A stretch of 64,000 nt of DNA from Ancylobacter novellus DSM 506 (GCF_000092925.1 NC_014217.1:1488001-1552000); one strand, 5' to 3'. Positions 8,952-28,656 are shown, numbered from the stretch's first letter. Notes: generated from the letters alone by a model not told the origin. Numbers and translations: made by a program.

Positions 8952-9329
8952 ATGTGCAAGCTCTTCATCGAGGCCGATCCGCGGCTCTGGCAGACGCGGC
9001 TGAAGTCGGTGCGGCTCAACGGCTTCTCCACCAGCGTGCGGTTGGAGAACCTCTACTGGCAGGTGCTTGACGAGATCGCCCAGCGCGACGGCATGAGCCT
9101 GCCGCAGCTGCTAGCGAAGCTGCATGAGGAGCTGGTCTTCGCCCATGGCGAGGTCGAGAACTTCGCTTCCTTCCTGCGCGTGTGCTGCGGGCGCTACCTA
9201 GCCCTGCAGCTCGAAGGCGACGTGCCGCGCGATCTGTCGACGCCGATCCGCAGCCTCGACGCCGACGCCATCCTTGCCCGCGAGGCGCGCCGCAGCGGAC
9301 GTGGGCGCAGCTTGTCCTCCGTCGCCTGA
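8952..9329 (+). CDS. Ribbon-helix-helix domain protein
   Basis: The 125-residue product looks like the RHH_4-type ribbon-helix-helix family of Alphaproteobacteria. The likely beta strand is KSVRLNGFSTSVRLE, followed by helices LYWQVLDEIAQRDG and SLPQLLAKLHEEL, then a C-terminal segment FASFLRVCCGRYLALQL. Such proteins bind DNA as dimers, but this subfamily has no settled target. The ATG follows gggagg with 6-base spacing. It sits alone between the DJ-1 gene and rplK. Confidence 0.8.
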   Translation: MCKLFIEADPRLWQTRLKSVRLNGFSTSVRLENLYWQVLDEIAQRDGMSLPQLLAKLHEELVFAHGEVENFASFLRVCCGRYLALQLEGDVPRDLSTPIRSLDADAILAREARRSGRGRSLSSVA

Positions 9330-9372
9330 ATACCTATCTGGGCGAGGCATGCCGCCGGTCTCGGCCGGCGCA

Positions 9373-9401
9373 TTGCCTTGGCGTGCGATTTGCTGTATCG
9401 C
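9373..9401 (+). promoter_or_regulatory. Weak candidate promoter for rplK-rplA
   Basis: TTGCCT, 17 bases and TATCGC lie about 175 bases before rplK. It is the best pair I find in this 245-base gap but departs from consensus in both boxes. Confidence 0.3.
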
Positions 9402-9574
9402 ACCGCCCGCGTCCCTCGGGCCGCATCCATACGCGGGAGGCACGGCCGGTTCGCCAGCCGGCGTGAAAAACGTGCCGCGACCGCGATCCTCAATATGCGT
9501 TGCCCGCGATGAAGCCGTCGCGGCGGCGTGCTTTGGCGTTTGCGGCCGGCAGCCGCGGCGCCGAGGAGTTCACT

Positions 9575-10024
9575 ATGGCGAAGAAGATTACCGGCTACGT
9601 GAAGCTGCAGGTGCCGGCCGGCTCGGCCAACCCTGCGCCGCCGATCGGCCCTGCGCTTGGTCAGCGCGGCCTGAACATCATGGAGTTCTGCAAGGCGTTC
9701 AATGCCCAGACCGGCCAGCTTGAAAAGGGCATGCCGATCCCGGTCGTGATCACCGCCTACCAGGACCGTTCCTTCACCTTCGAGCTGAAGACCCCGCCGG
9801 TCTCCTACTTCCTGAAGAAGGCCGCCGGCCTCGACACGAAGAAGAAGCCGGGCTCCGGTTCCAAGACCCCGGGCAAGGGCGGCTTCGCCGGCAAGGTCAC
9901 GCGCGCCCAGCTCGCGGAGATCGCCGAGAAGAAGATGAAGGATCTGAACTGCGACACCGTCGAATCGGCGGTCCGCATGATCGAGGGCTCTGCCCGTTCC
10001 ATGGGCCTCGAAGTGGTGGGTTGA
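9575..10024 (+). CDS. rplK: 50S ribosomal protein L11
   Basis: L11 forms the GTPase-associated centre of the large subunit with L10/L12 and is needed for RelA response. The N-terminal domain ([36 protein letters not shown]) and the rRNA-binding C-terminal domain ([30 protein letters not shown]) are intact. At 149 residues it is a little longer than the usual 141-143 because of a Lys/Gly/Ser-rich stretch near residue 90. rplA follows after 4 bases. Confidence 0.99.
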   Translation: MAKKITGYVKLQVPAGSANPAPPIGPALGQRGLNIMEFCKAFNAQTGQLEKGMPIPVVITAYQDRSFTFELKTPPVSYFLKKAAGLDTKKKPGSGSKTPGKGGFAGKVTRAQLAEIAEKKMKDLNCDTVESAVRMIEGSARSMGLEVVG

Positions 10025-10028
10025 GCTG

Positions 10029-10730
10029 ATGGCCAAGATTTCCAAGCGTGTGCGCGCCGTGCGCGAGGGTGTCGACCCCGCAAAGCTGTACGGCCTCGAT
10101 GAGGCGATCGCGCTCCTGAAGGAGCGGGCGACCGCGAAGTTCGACGAGACCATCGAACTGGCGATGAATCTCGGCGTCGATCCCCGCCATGCCGACCAGA
10201 TGGTCCGTGGCGTGTGCAACCTGCCGAACGGCTCGGGCCGCACCGTGCGCGTCGCCGTGTTTGCGCGTGGCGCCAAGGCCGACGAGGCCAAGGCGGCGGG
10301 TGCCGACATCGTCGGCGCCGAGGATCTGCTCGAGACCATCCAGGGCGGCACGATCGACTTCGACCGCTGCATCGCCACTCCGGACCTGATGCCGCTGGTC
10401 GGCCGTCTCGGCAAGGTGCTCGGTCCGCGCGGCCTGATGCCGAACCCGAAGGTCGGCACCGTCACCATGGACGTGAAGGGTGCCGTCGAGGCCGCCAAGG
10501 GCGGCGCGGTCGAGTTCCGCGTCGAGAAGGCGGGCATCATCCACGCCGGCATCGGCAAGGCCTCGTTCCCGGTCGAGAAGCTCGCCGAGAACATCCGCGC
10601 CTTCGCCGACGCGGTGGTCAAGGCCAAGCCGACCGGCGCAAAGGGCACCTATGTCCAGCGCATCGCGCTGTCCTCGACCATGGGCCCCGGCCTGAAGGTC
10701 GAGCCGGCCTCGGTGCTGACGGCGGGCTGA
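10029..10730 (+). CDS. rplA: 50S ribosomal protein L1
   Basis: The 233-residue L1 builds the mobile stalk next to the E site and in many bacteria represses its own operon. Family marks are [17 protein letters not shown] at about 38-54, [17 protein letters not shown] at about 125-141, and [17 protein letters not shown]. It is co-transcribed with rplK. Its stop is followed by a GC hairpin and the rplJ control region. Confidence 0.99.
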   Translation: MAKISKRVRAVREGVDPAKLYGLDEAIALLKERATAKFDETIELAMNLGVDPRHADQMVRGVCNLPNGSGRTVRVAVFARGAKADEAKAAGADIVGAEDLLETIQGGTIDFDRCIATPDLMPLVGRLGKVLGPRGLMPNPKVGTVTMDVKGAVEAAKGGAVEFRVEKAGIIHAGIGKASFPVEKLAENIRAFADAVVKAKPTGAKGTYVQRIALSSTMGPGLKVEPASVLTAG

Positions 10731-10755
10731 CGCCCGATCGGGTGAAATGAGCGAG

Positions 10756-10775
10756 CGGGGCCGGTCGCGGCCCCG
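10756..10775 (+). terminator. GC hairpin after rplA
   Basis: The 8-bp stem CGGGGCCG / CGGCCCCG with a GTCG loop lies 26 bases after rplA. No T-run follows, so it may protect the mRNA end or only attenuate. Confidence 0.35.
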
Positions 10776-10790
10776 TGATCGCACGGGTGT

Positions 10791-10831
10791 GGATTTGTCA
10801 AGCCCTTGATGCTATCAGGGGTGACAAATCC
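10791..10831. promoter_or_regulatory. Long dyad overlapping the rplJ -35 region
   Basis: GGATTTGTCA at 10791-10800 and its exact complement at 10822-10831 flank a second, imperfect dyad (CCTTGAT and ATCAGG). Almost the whole 41 bases are symmetric. The right arm includes the GTGACA -35 box of the candidate rplJ promoter. It could be an operator, or a terminator hairpin for rplKA lacking a T-run. Confidence 0.6.
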
Positions 10832-10849
10832 CAATGGACCCACTATATG
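10821..10849 (+). promoter_or_regulatory. Candidate sigma70 promoter for rplJ-rplL-rpoB-rpoC
   Basis: GTGACA, a 17-base spacer and TATATG, with CTATAT overlapping the -10 as in the alphaproteobacterial consensus. The predicted transcription start is near 10856, giving a leader of about 350 bases before rplJ. Confidence 0.6.
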
Positions 10850-10855
10850 GACGGT

Positions 10856-11209
10856 TTCGCGCCCGGCGTGAGTCGAGTGTGAACCAACGAAATTCGAAGC
10901 TTTCGCCCGCGTAAAACCGGGCGGAGAGGCCGGCAGGGCTCGCCTTGCCGGCTTTAAGTCCTGTCCGAGACTGCCGGCGCCCCTCATTCGAGGTGGCTTA
11001 ATCCCGCAAGGGGCCAGCATAGACGGGGTACGGACCGTGAGAAAGGTTCCGGCGGCGCCGGGACTTGGATTTCGGCTCGAACCAGCGCCTTGGCCGGTTT
11101 TCGGTCCCAAGGGGACAGGATGCTAACCGTCGTCTCTCCGCGAGGAGGGGCGGCAAGGCGCAAACCCGGCGGGGAAGTTTCCCTTCCTCGCCACCGGAGA
11201 GCAAGTGAA
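10856..11209 (+). promoter_or_regulatory. Long 5' leader of the rplJL-rpoBC transcript
   Basis: This stretch holds no credible gene. It contains a hairpin at 10929-10952 (GCCGGCA / TGCCGGC with a partly paired interior). Further GC-rich segments are placed where the L10/L12 autoregulatory mRNA leader lies in other bacteria. I infer an L10 leader by position and cannot confirm the kink-turn binding structure by eye. Confidence 0.45.
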
Positions 11210-11728
11210 GTGGATCGAGCACAAAAAGAAGAGCTCGTCACGTCGCTCACCGAGGTGTTCAACACCACCTCGGTCGTCGTCGTGGCCCACTATTCCGGCC
11301 TCACCGTGGCTCAGATGTCGAACCTGCGTCGGCAGATGAAGGCCAGTGGTGCGACCGTGAAGGTGGCGAAGAACCGCCTCGCCAAGATCGCTCTCGAAGG
11401 TTCGGAAGTCGCTCACGTCGCGTCCCTGCTGAAGGGTCCGACCATCATCGCTTATTCCAGCGATCCCGTAGCGGCTCCGAAGGTTGCCGTCGACTTCGCC
11501 AAGGCGAACGACAAGTTCGTCATCCTGGGCGGAGCGTTCGGCAAGACGGCCCTCAACCCCGATGGTGTCAAGGCTCTGGCCACGATGCCGTCCCTTGATG
11601 AACTGCGTGCGAAGCTGATCGGCCTCATCCAGGCCCCGGCGACCAAGATTGCGCAGCTCAGCACCGCGCCGGCAGCGAAGCTGGCCCGCGTGTTCGGGGC
11701 TTACGGCCGCGAGAACGAAGCCGCGTGA
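11210..11728 (+). CDS. rplJ: 50S ribosomal protein L10
   Basis: L10 anchors the L7/L12 dimers of the ribosomal stalk. The 172-residue protein starts [16 protein letters not shown] and keeps [15 protein letters not shown], the [17 protein letters not shown] region and the C-terminal helix that binds L12. I take the GTG at 11210, because homologs begin at this point and the residues further upstream are basic low-complexity sequence within the leader. rplL starts 49 bases downstream. Confidence 0.97.
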   Translation: MDRAQKEELVTSLTEVFNTTSVVVVAHYSGLTVAQMSNLRRQMKASGATVKVAKNRLAKIALEGSEVAHVASLLKGPTIIAYSSDPVAAPKVAVDFAKANDKFVILGGAFGKTALNPDGVKALATMPSLDELRAKLIGLIQAPATKIAQLSTAPAAKLARVFGAYGRENEAA

Positions 11729-11777
11729 GGCTTCCCGGTAATACTGGTTCGAACCGAAATCCAAGGACTTAAGCAAA

Positions 11778-12161
<384 letters not shown>

Positions 12162-12176
12162 TCATCTGATCATGAG

Positions 12177-12202
12177 GAGGCCGCCGGTTCGCCGGCGGCC
12201 TC
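12177..12202 (+). terminator. rplL-rpoB intercistronic hairpin (possible attenuator)
   Basis: A perfect 11-bp stem GAGGCCGCCGG / CCGGCGGCCTC is capped by a TTCG tetraloop. No T-run follows. In E. coli a partial terminator sits in this same gap to lower rpoBC relative to rplJL, and this hairpin is placed to act alike or to mark RNase processing. Confidence 0.5.
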
Positions 12203-12445
12203 AGCCTTCGGTTGCGTGCCGAAGGCGGATTTCGAGAAGTGCAGGGAAGCCCCGACGGCTTCCCCGACGGTCCGAGAGGGATCGTCCGGCGAGCCGTCGG
12301 ACGCGGAATGGTCGGAGGGCTGGCACCTTGGTGCCGCATCCTTGACCGATTGTTCCGCGATCATGCGCCTCCACGGAATAGGGCGGGATATTCCCGCCGG
12401 GTCGTGGAGCGCGCGGACGGGTACTCGGACGGAGCGAGGAGCGAC

Positions 12446-16576
<4,131 letters not shown>

Positions 16577-16588
16577 CCGACGAACCCC

Positions 16589-16620
16589 GCGCGGGCGCCC
16601 CTTCAGGGTGGTGCCCGCGC
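16589..16620 (+). terminator. rpoB-rpoC intercistronic hairpin
   Basis: An 8-bp stem GCGCGGGC / GCCCGCGC, extended by weaker pairs, lies just after the rpoB stop. It lacks a T-run, so it is more likely an mRNA processing or stability element than a full terminator. Confidence 0.35.
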
Positions 16621-16704
16621 CCTTCGTTCGCGCGATAGACAGACTTTTCAGTGACCCCGACTACCCGCGGCGGCGGTGGCAGGGTCCAGCCGAAGGAGAC
16701 GGCG

Positions 16705-20895
<4,191 letters not shown>

Positions 20896-20936
20896 TCGGC
20901 TCCGGCATTCTCGAATCTCGCATCTTCGAAAGTGGA

Positions 20937-20964
20937 AGAGGCCGCCCGTGAGGGCGGCCTTTTT
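20937..20964 (+). terminator. Intrinsic terminator of the rplJL-rpoBC operon
   Basis: AGGCCGCCC / GGGCGGCCT stem with a GTGA loop, preceded by AAG and followed by TTTTT, about 42 bases after the rpoC stop. Confidence 0.9.
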
Positions 20965-21154
20965 CGTTCGGCGGGGCCGGCGTGGGGAGGGTAATGGCGG
21001 GTTGACGCATAATCGGTTGCAACTTGCACGATTGAGCGCATTCTCAGTGGTGCGAGGTTCCGCGTGGGGGTGGACCGCCTCGTGCCTCAGAATTGGGAAT
21101 GCTGCGCGGCGGCATCGGGAGTTTCGGCCGTTTCAGGTGTCCGGAGCTGACGGG

Positions 21155-22498
21155 ATGCGCATGTGTAAGCAGGGTTTTCATGCGGCGGCCATGCTTGCCG
21201 CGCTGGCGGTCAGTGGGATGTGGGCGTCGTCCGCCCGGTCGGAGCCGCCGAAAGTGTCCAGCTATCGCGCCGTGCTGGCGCCGGTGCTGCCCGCCGTGGT
21301 CCGGGTGCTGGTTGATATCGGTGAGCCGGCGCCGCCCCTCGCCGTCGTCGAGCGCCAGGGCACGCGATCGTCCAGGCCGGGGCCACGCGCGTATGACGGT
21401 TCCGGTTCGGGGGTGATTTTCGATGCGGCGAAAGGGCTGCTGCTGACCAACAACCATGTCATCGAGGGCGTGTCGTCGGTTGCCGTCGAGCTTCCCGATG
21501 GCCGGCTGTTTCGCGGCCGCATCCGGGGCGTCGATCCGGCGACCGACCTCGCGCTGATCGAGATACCGCCGGATCGTCTCCCCGCCGCGACGCTGGACAC
21601 CGAGGACGGGCTGGAGGTCGGCGATCTGGTCCTCAGTGCCGGCTACCCGTTCGGTCTCGAACAGACCATCAGCATGGGCATCGTCAGCGGCCTCGGCCGC
21701 AGCAGCGGGCAGGCCTATGAGGAACTGATCCAGACCGATGCTCGCATCAATCCGGGTTCATCCGGCGGCGCGTTGATCGACGCCCGGGGTCACGTGGTCG
21801 GCATCACCAATGCGTCCTATCTCGACGATCTGAACGACGAGACCGGAATCAACTACGCGATCCCCTCCGGCCTCGCGCTGCGCATCGCGCGCCAGCTTGC
21901 GGACGCCGGCGAGGTCTCGCGCCCGGCGGTCGGCGCCGAGGTGCGCTCGCTAACGCCGTCCATCGCGCGTGCGCTCGAACTCGGTCCGCCGGCGGGCATC
22001 CTCGTGACTGCGGTGCGCATTGGGCTTGCCGCCGACAGGGCGGGGCTGAAGACCGGCGACATCATCGTCGAGATCGACGGCCGGCCGGCGCGTCGCGCCA
22101 GCCAGTTCCGCAACGCAGTCAGCATCTCCGACACCAAGCGGGAGGTGAAGCTGACGGTGATGCGCGACCGCGGCCGCCGCGAGATGAAAGTCGCGCTCGA
22201 CGGCAAGCCTAAGAACCGGCTGAACCGCTTCGGCGCCGTCTTCGCTCCGAGGCCGGAGGCCGGCGCCAAGGGTGTGGTGGTGGTCGATCTGGAGCCCAGC
22301 ATTGCCGGTTTCTACAGCGACGAGAAGCAGACGGCCGCCAGTGGGCTGGCGGTCGGCGACATATTGGTTGGCATCAACACGCGCCCCATCGACGACCTTG
22401 CGGCTTTGGCATCGAGCGGGCCCGGCGATGAGGATGTGGTCCTGGCCGTGCGGCGGGGCGAGGCGCGCATCCTGCTGCCGCTCGAAGAGGAACGCTGA
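21155..22498 (+). CDS. HtrA-like periplasmic serine protease with two PDZ-like domains
   Basis: The 447-residue product has a Sec signal peptide (AAMLAALAVSGMWASS) and a trypsin-like domain. The triad is His101 (LTNNHVIEG), Asp131 (ATDLALIEI) and Ser203 (NPGSSGGALID). A PDZ domain follows from about 270 (AADRAGLKTGDIIVEIDGRPA). A second, divergent PDZ-like part is at about 370-445 (ASGLAVGDILVGINTRPI). It is probably a periplasmic quality-control protease, distinct from the Do-type gene at 43113. The start is uncertain: ATG at 21155 or 21161, neither with a good ribosome site. It sits alone between rpoC and ohr. Confidence 0.88.
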   Translation: MRMCKQGFHAAAMLAALAVSGMWASSARSEPPKVSSYRAVLAPVLPAVVRVLVDIGEPAPPLAVVERQGTRSSRPGPRAYDGSGSGVIFDAAKGLLLTNNHVIEGVSSVAVELPDGRLFRGRIRGVDPATDLALIEIPPDRLPAATLDTEDGLEVGDLVLSAGYPFGLEQTISMGIVSGLGRSSGQAYEELIQTDARINPGSSGGALIDARGHVVGITNASYLDDLNDETGINYAIPSGLALRIARQLADAGEVSRPAVGAEVRSLTPSIARALELGPPAGILVTAVRIGLAADRAGLKTGDIIVEIDGRPARRASQFRNAVSISDTKREVKLTVMRDRGRREMKVALDGKPKNRLNRFGAVFAPRPEAGAKGVVVVDLEPSIAGFYSDEKQTAASGLAVGDILVGINTRPIDDLAALASSGPGDEDVVLAVRRGEARILLPLEEER

Positions 22499-22524
22499 CA
22501 AACTGATACGACCTCAAACATGAG

Positions 22525-22559
22525 AAAGGCCGCTCCTTCTGGAGCGGCCCTTATGTTTT
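22525..22559. terminator. Terminator between convergent protease and ohr genes
   Basis: The stem GGCCGCTCC / GGAGCGGCC with a TTCT loop is preceded by AAA and followed by a T-rich tract (TTATGTTTT). It can serve the protease and, from the other strand, ohr. Confidence 0.8.
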
Positions 22560-22576
22560 CTGCCGAGAAGGCGACG

Positions 22577-22999
22577 TCAGGCGACGGTGAGGCGCACGTC
22601 GAGGCTGCCCTTGGTCGCGTGCGAATAGGGGCAGACGATATGGGCGCGCTGCACCAGGTCCTCGGCGACCGTGCGCTCGACGCCCGGCAGCTTGATCGTC
22701 AGTGCCACGTCCAGGCCGAAGCCCTGGCCGTCGTCGCGCGGGCCGATGCCGACATCGGCGGTGACGGTGCTCTCGTCGGATACCTTGATCTTCTGCTGGC
22801 TGGCCACGAACTTGATCGCGCCGAGGAAGCAGGCGGAATAGCCGGCGGCGAAGAGCTGCTCGGGATTGTTGCCCACGCCGCCCGGCCCGCCGAGCTCCTT
22901 CGGGGTCACGAGGTCGACCTTCAGCGCGCCGTCATAGGTGGCGGCGGAGCCGGTGCGCCCGCCGGTGGCCGTGGCCTGCGTCTTGTAGAGAACCTTCAT
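22577..22999 (-). CDS. ohr: Organic hydroperoxide resistance protein Ohr
   Basis: The 140-residue protein belongs to the Ohr branch of the OsmC/Ohr family: thiol peroxidases that reduce organic hydroperoxides using lipoylated partners. The two catalytic cysteines are Cys57 (AAGYSACFLGA) and Cys123 (VCPYSHATKG), and Arg15 (GGRTGSAA) is the expected thiolate-stabilising residue. The start at 22999 has GGGAG 8 bases upstream, while an ATG 15 bases earlier lacks a site. It is divergent from ohrR at 23480, the normal pairing, and the gap holds a dyad over its probable -10. LipB, encoded in this window, fits the lipoyl dependence of Ohr. Confidence 0.96.
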   Translation of the reverse strand: MKVLYKTQATATGGRTGSAATYDGALKVDLVTPKELGGPGGVGNNPEQLFAAGYSACFLGAIKFVASQQKIKVSDESTVTADVGIGPRDDGQGFGLDVALTIKLPGVERTVAEDLVQRAHIVCPYSHATKGSLDVRLTVA

Positions 23000-23047
23000 G
23001 GTCAGCACTCCCATTTGAGGGCGACAAGGCGCCCGGAAATTCGTCCG

Positions 23048-23068
23048 CGATAAAATATCGTGCGCGAT
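23048..23068. promoter_or_regulatory. Candidate OhrR operator over the ohr promoter
   Basis: CGATAAAATATCG at 23048-23060 is a perfect dyad, and ATCG-N4-CGAT at 23057-23068 overlaps it. Read leftward, the first dyad covers a TATTTT -10 box, with TTACGA 16 bases upstream. A repressor bound here would block ohr. The sequence is not the Bacillus or Xanthomonas OhrR box, so the assignment rests on position. Confidence 0.45.
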
Positions 23069-23260
23069 GTAAATCGTAATAGTCGGGCGGCGAACGGGTG
23101 TCTAGCGAAAAATTATCGCGCTAACTATTATGTAACCAGCGATGGTTGGGATGAACCGGAAGCTGACTCCGGTTCGCGTAGGGCACAGTCCGACTTCTGA
23201 ACCTTATTCTTAGCGTCTGACGTGTAATGGCTTTTCGGCCCGGGGATGCCGCCTTTGGAC

Positions 23261-23352
23261 CGTCATCCCCGGGCTTGGCCCGGGGATCCACGACTTGCCC
23301 GGCGCGAACTGAACCGAAGGCGTGGATGGCCGGGCCAAGCCCGGCCATGACG
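23261..23352. repeat. REP-like paired palindromes
   Basis: Two 32-base arms, 23261-23292 and 23321-23352, are inverted copies of each other with four differences. Each arm is itself palindromic around GGGCTTGGCCC, and they begin and end with CGTCAT and ATGACG. This is the look of dispersed extragenic palindromes known in Bradyrhizobium and relatives. The four mismatches between arms compensate inside each arm, so both hairpins stay intact. Confidence 0.75.
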
Positions 23353-23479
23353 AAGATCCAAGCATCCCGGTCGCGAATTGCTGGGGCAGGCTCTGAGGCT
23401 CGCCCGGATCACGTCCGGAACCGCACCTCGGGATGATGGTGCGCTGGGATGACCGAGAAGGAAGCAGCGAGAGGCCACT

Positions 23480-23965
23480 ATGAGCAGCACCGACATACTC
23501 AAGCTCGAAAGCCAGTTCTGCTTCGCGCTCTATTCCGCGGCGCATGCGGTGATGCGCAGCTATCGCCCGCTGCTGGAGCCGCTCGGCCTCACCTATCCGC
23601 AGTACCTCGTCATGCTGGTGCTGTGGGAGGAGGGCGACGAGACGGTCGGGGGGCTCGCCGAGCGCATGCTGCTGGATTCGAGCACGCTCACCCCGCTGCT
23701 CAAGCGGCTGGAGTTGCTGGGGCTAATCGGACGCCGGCGCAATCCCGATAATGAGCGCCAGCTCATCGTCAGCCTGACCGATTCCGGCCGGACGTTGCGG
23801 GAGAAGGCGGAGGCGATTCCCGACGCGATTCTCTGCGCCTCCGGCCGGGACCTGCCCGGTCTCCTGCAATTGCGTGACGAGCTGACGGGGATTCGCCGGT
23901 CCTTCGCCGCCACGCGGGCGGAGAAGGGCGGCGCTACGGCGCCGGGGAATATAGAGGTGCCCTGA
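23480..23965 (+). CDS. ohrR: MarR-family organic peroxide sensor OhrR
   Basis: The 161-residue winged-helix repressor senses organic hydroperoxides. Its N-terminus has the OhrR signature LESQFCFALYSAAHA with the reactive Cys14. A second cysteine, Cys119, in the C-terminal helix suggests the two-Cys disulfide type known from Xanthomonas. The DNA-binding part is GGLAERMLLDSSTLTPLLKRLE, and the wing has RRRNPDNERQLIVSLT. A gagagg ribosome site precedes the ATG. It probably represses ohr and itself from the shared gap. Confidence 0.93.
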   Translation: MSSTDILKLESQFCFALYSAAHAVMRSYRPLLEPLGLTYPQYLVMLVLWEEGDETVGGLAERMLLDSSTLTPLLKRLELLGLIGRRRNPDNERQLIVSLTDSGRTLREKAEAIPDAILCASGRDLPGLLQLRDELTGIRRSFAATRAEKGGATAPGNIEVP

Positions 23966-24083
23966 TCCGCGCCACCGGCCGTCCGCGACCGTCACTTAGT
24001 TGCGCGCATGACGGGCGCGGCGAAATCTAACGTCTGCAACGCCCCGCACGCCTCCGTGACTGGCGTCATTGCACGGTTTGGGG

Positions 24084-24112
24084 TTGACGAAAGGCGACTC
24101 GGCGCGTAGAAG
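24084..24112 (+). promoter_or_regulatory. Candidate sigma70 promoter for the str operon
   Basis: TTGACG, a 17-base spacer and TAGAAG precede rpsL by about 330 bases. The -35 is near perfect, the -10 fair. Confidence 0.5.
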
Positions 24113-24221
24113 GCGCCTACTTTCACGGCAGGCGGTTGGGATTACCGCGTTCGGACGCCTTGTCTGGACACAGAATCCCAAGACGCTGCCGGAACGCAGG
24201 CACGACTAAAATCCGGCGCAT

Positions 24222-24260
24222 GATCGCGCAAAATAACGGTTTTCGACCGTTCGCGCGATC
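24222..24260 (+). promoter_or_regulatory. Hairpin in the rpsL leader
   Basis: An 8-bp outer stem GATCGCGC / GCGCGATC and a 6-bp inner stem AACGGT / ACCGTT with a TTTCG loop are joined by an asymmetric AAAAT bulge. The bulged shape resembles a protein-binding leader element more than a terminator. Confidence 0.5.
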
Positions 24261-24439
24261 CTCTGAACGTTGAGCGCCCCCGGCCAGGTTCTGGCTGGCG
24301 GCGCTTCTTTCGTTCGCGACAGGCCGGATTCGTGCGGAAGGTTCCGACCCGTCGAGAGAGAAGAATGCGGTTGCGGCCGCGGAAATTGGGTTAGCGCGGG
24401 GCATTCGTGTCCTGGCGCAGCGAGACGAAGGCGAGACAG

Positions 24440-24811
24440 GTGCCGACGATCAACCAGCTGATCCGCAAGCCGCGGGAAGCCCAGAGGGCGCGGAACAAGG
24501 TTCCGGCGCTGCAGGCCAGCCCGCAGAAGCGTGGTGTTTGCACCCGCGTCTATACGACGACCCCGAAGAAGCCGAACTCGGCGCTTCGTAAGGTCGCCAA
24601 GGTTCGTTTGACCAATGGCTACGAAGTCATCGGTTACATCCCCGGCGAGGGGCACAACCTGCAGGAACACTCCGTGGTGATGATCCGCGGCGGCCGCGTC
24701 AAGGATCTTCCGGGCGTGCGCTACCACATCCTGCGCGGCGTGCTCGATACGCAGGGCGTCAAGAATCGTAAGCAGCGCCGTTCGAAGTACGGCGCCAAGC
24801 GGCCGAAGTGA
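24440..24811 (+). CDS. rpsL: 30S ribosomal protein S12
   Basis: S12 (123 residues) sits at the decoding centre. I chose the GTG at 24440 because it gives the exact family start [11 protein letters not shown] and the standard length, whereas an ATG 33 bases earlier would add a non-conserved tail. The loop [12 protein letters not shown] and the [13 protein letters not shown] segment are wild-type in form. It heads the str operon, with rpsG 11 bases downstream. Confidence 0.98.
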   Translation: MPTINQLIRKPREAQRARNKVPALQASPQKRGVCTRVYTTTPKKPNSALRKVAKVRLTNGYEVIGYIPGEGHNLQEHSVVMIRGGRVKDLPGVRYHILRGVLDTQGVKNRKQRRSKYGAKRPK

Positions 24812-24822
24812 GGATTTGAGCG

Positions 24823-25293
24823 ATGTCCCGTCGTCATCGTGCAGAGCGCCGTGAAGTCACGCCGGATCCGAAGTTCGGGTCCGAGGTGCTGAGCCGCTTC
24901 ATGAACGCCGTCATGTATGACGGCAAGAAGTCGGTCGCCGAAGCCATCGTCTATGGCGCTCTCGACATGGTCGAGAACCGCGCCAAGAGCGAGCCGCTCG
25001 GCGTGTTCACCCAGGCGCTCGACAATGTGAGCCCGGCCATCGAGGTGCGCTCCCGCCGTGTCGGCGGTGCCACCTACCAGGTGCCGGTCGAGGTGCGTCC
25101 CGAGCGTCGTCAGGCGCTGGCGATCCGCTGGCTGATCACCGCCGCGCGTGCCCGCAACGAGAAGACCATGGTCGAGCGTCTGTCGGCCGAGCTGCTGGAC
25201 GCCTCGAACAACCGCGGCACTGCCGTGAAGAAACGCGAAGACACCCATCGCATGGCGGAAGCCAACCGCGCCTTCTCTCACTACCGCTGGTGA
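24823..25293 (+). CDS. rpsG: 30S ribosomal protein S7
   Basis: The 156-residue S7 initiates assembly of the 30S head by binding the 3' domain of 16S rRNA. Typical segments are [41 protein letters not shown] and the C-terminal [13 protein letters not shown]. The ATG has aggatttgag ahead of it. fusA follows after 28 bases. Confidence 0.99.
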   Translation: MSRRHRAERREVTPDPKFGSEVLSRFMNAVMYDGKKSVAEAIVYGALDMVENRAKSEPLGVFTQALDNVSPAIEVRSRRVGGATYQVPVEVRPERRQALAIRWLITAARARNEKTMVERLSAELLDASNNRGTAVKKREDTHRMAEANRAFSHYRW

Positions 25294-25321
25294 TGACGAG
25301 AGCCGGGACGAGGATCTGATT

Positions 25322-27397
<2,076 letters not shown>

Positions 27398-27450
27398 GTC
27401 TTTTGAGCGAATTCGTAATCAACATCGAATACTGACCGACGGAGAGCCCC

Positions 27451-28641
<1,191 letters not shown>

Positions 28642-28656
28642 ACTAGAGAAGACCCG

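Larger units (their letters stand above)
23000..23479. other. ohr-ohrR intergenic region
   Basis: This 480-base gap is long for a divergent ohr/ohrR pair. The first 130 bases are AT-richer and hold the probable ohr promoter and operator. A paired inverted repeat of REP type fills 23261-23352. A further partial copy of its core (GGCCCGGGGATGCC) occurs at 23238-23251. No gene is credible here. Confidence 0.6.
23966..24439. other. ohrR-rpsL gap: promoter and long str leader
   Basis: This 474-base stretch has no gene. It holds a candidate promoter at 24084-24112 and, within the predicted leader of about 320 bases, a strong hairpin at 24222-24260. A ribosomal-protein binding leader for S7 or S12 is possible, but I see no direct match to a known one. 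Confidence 0.5.
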
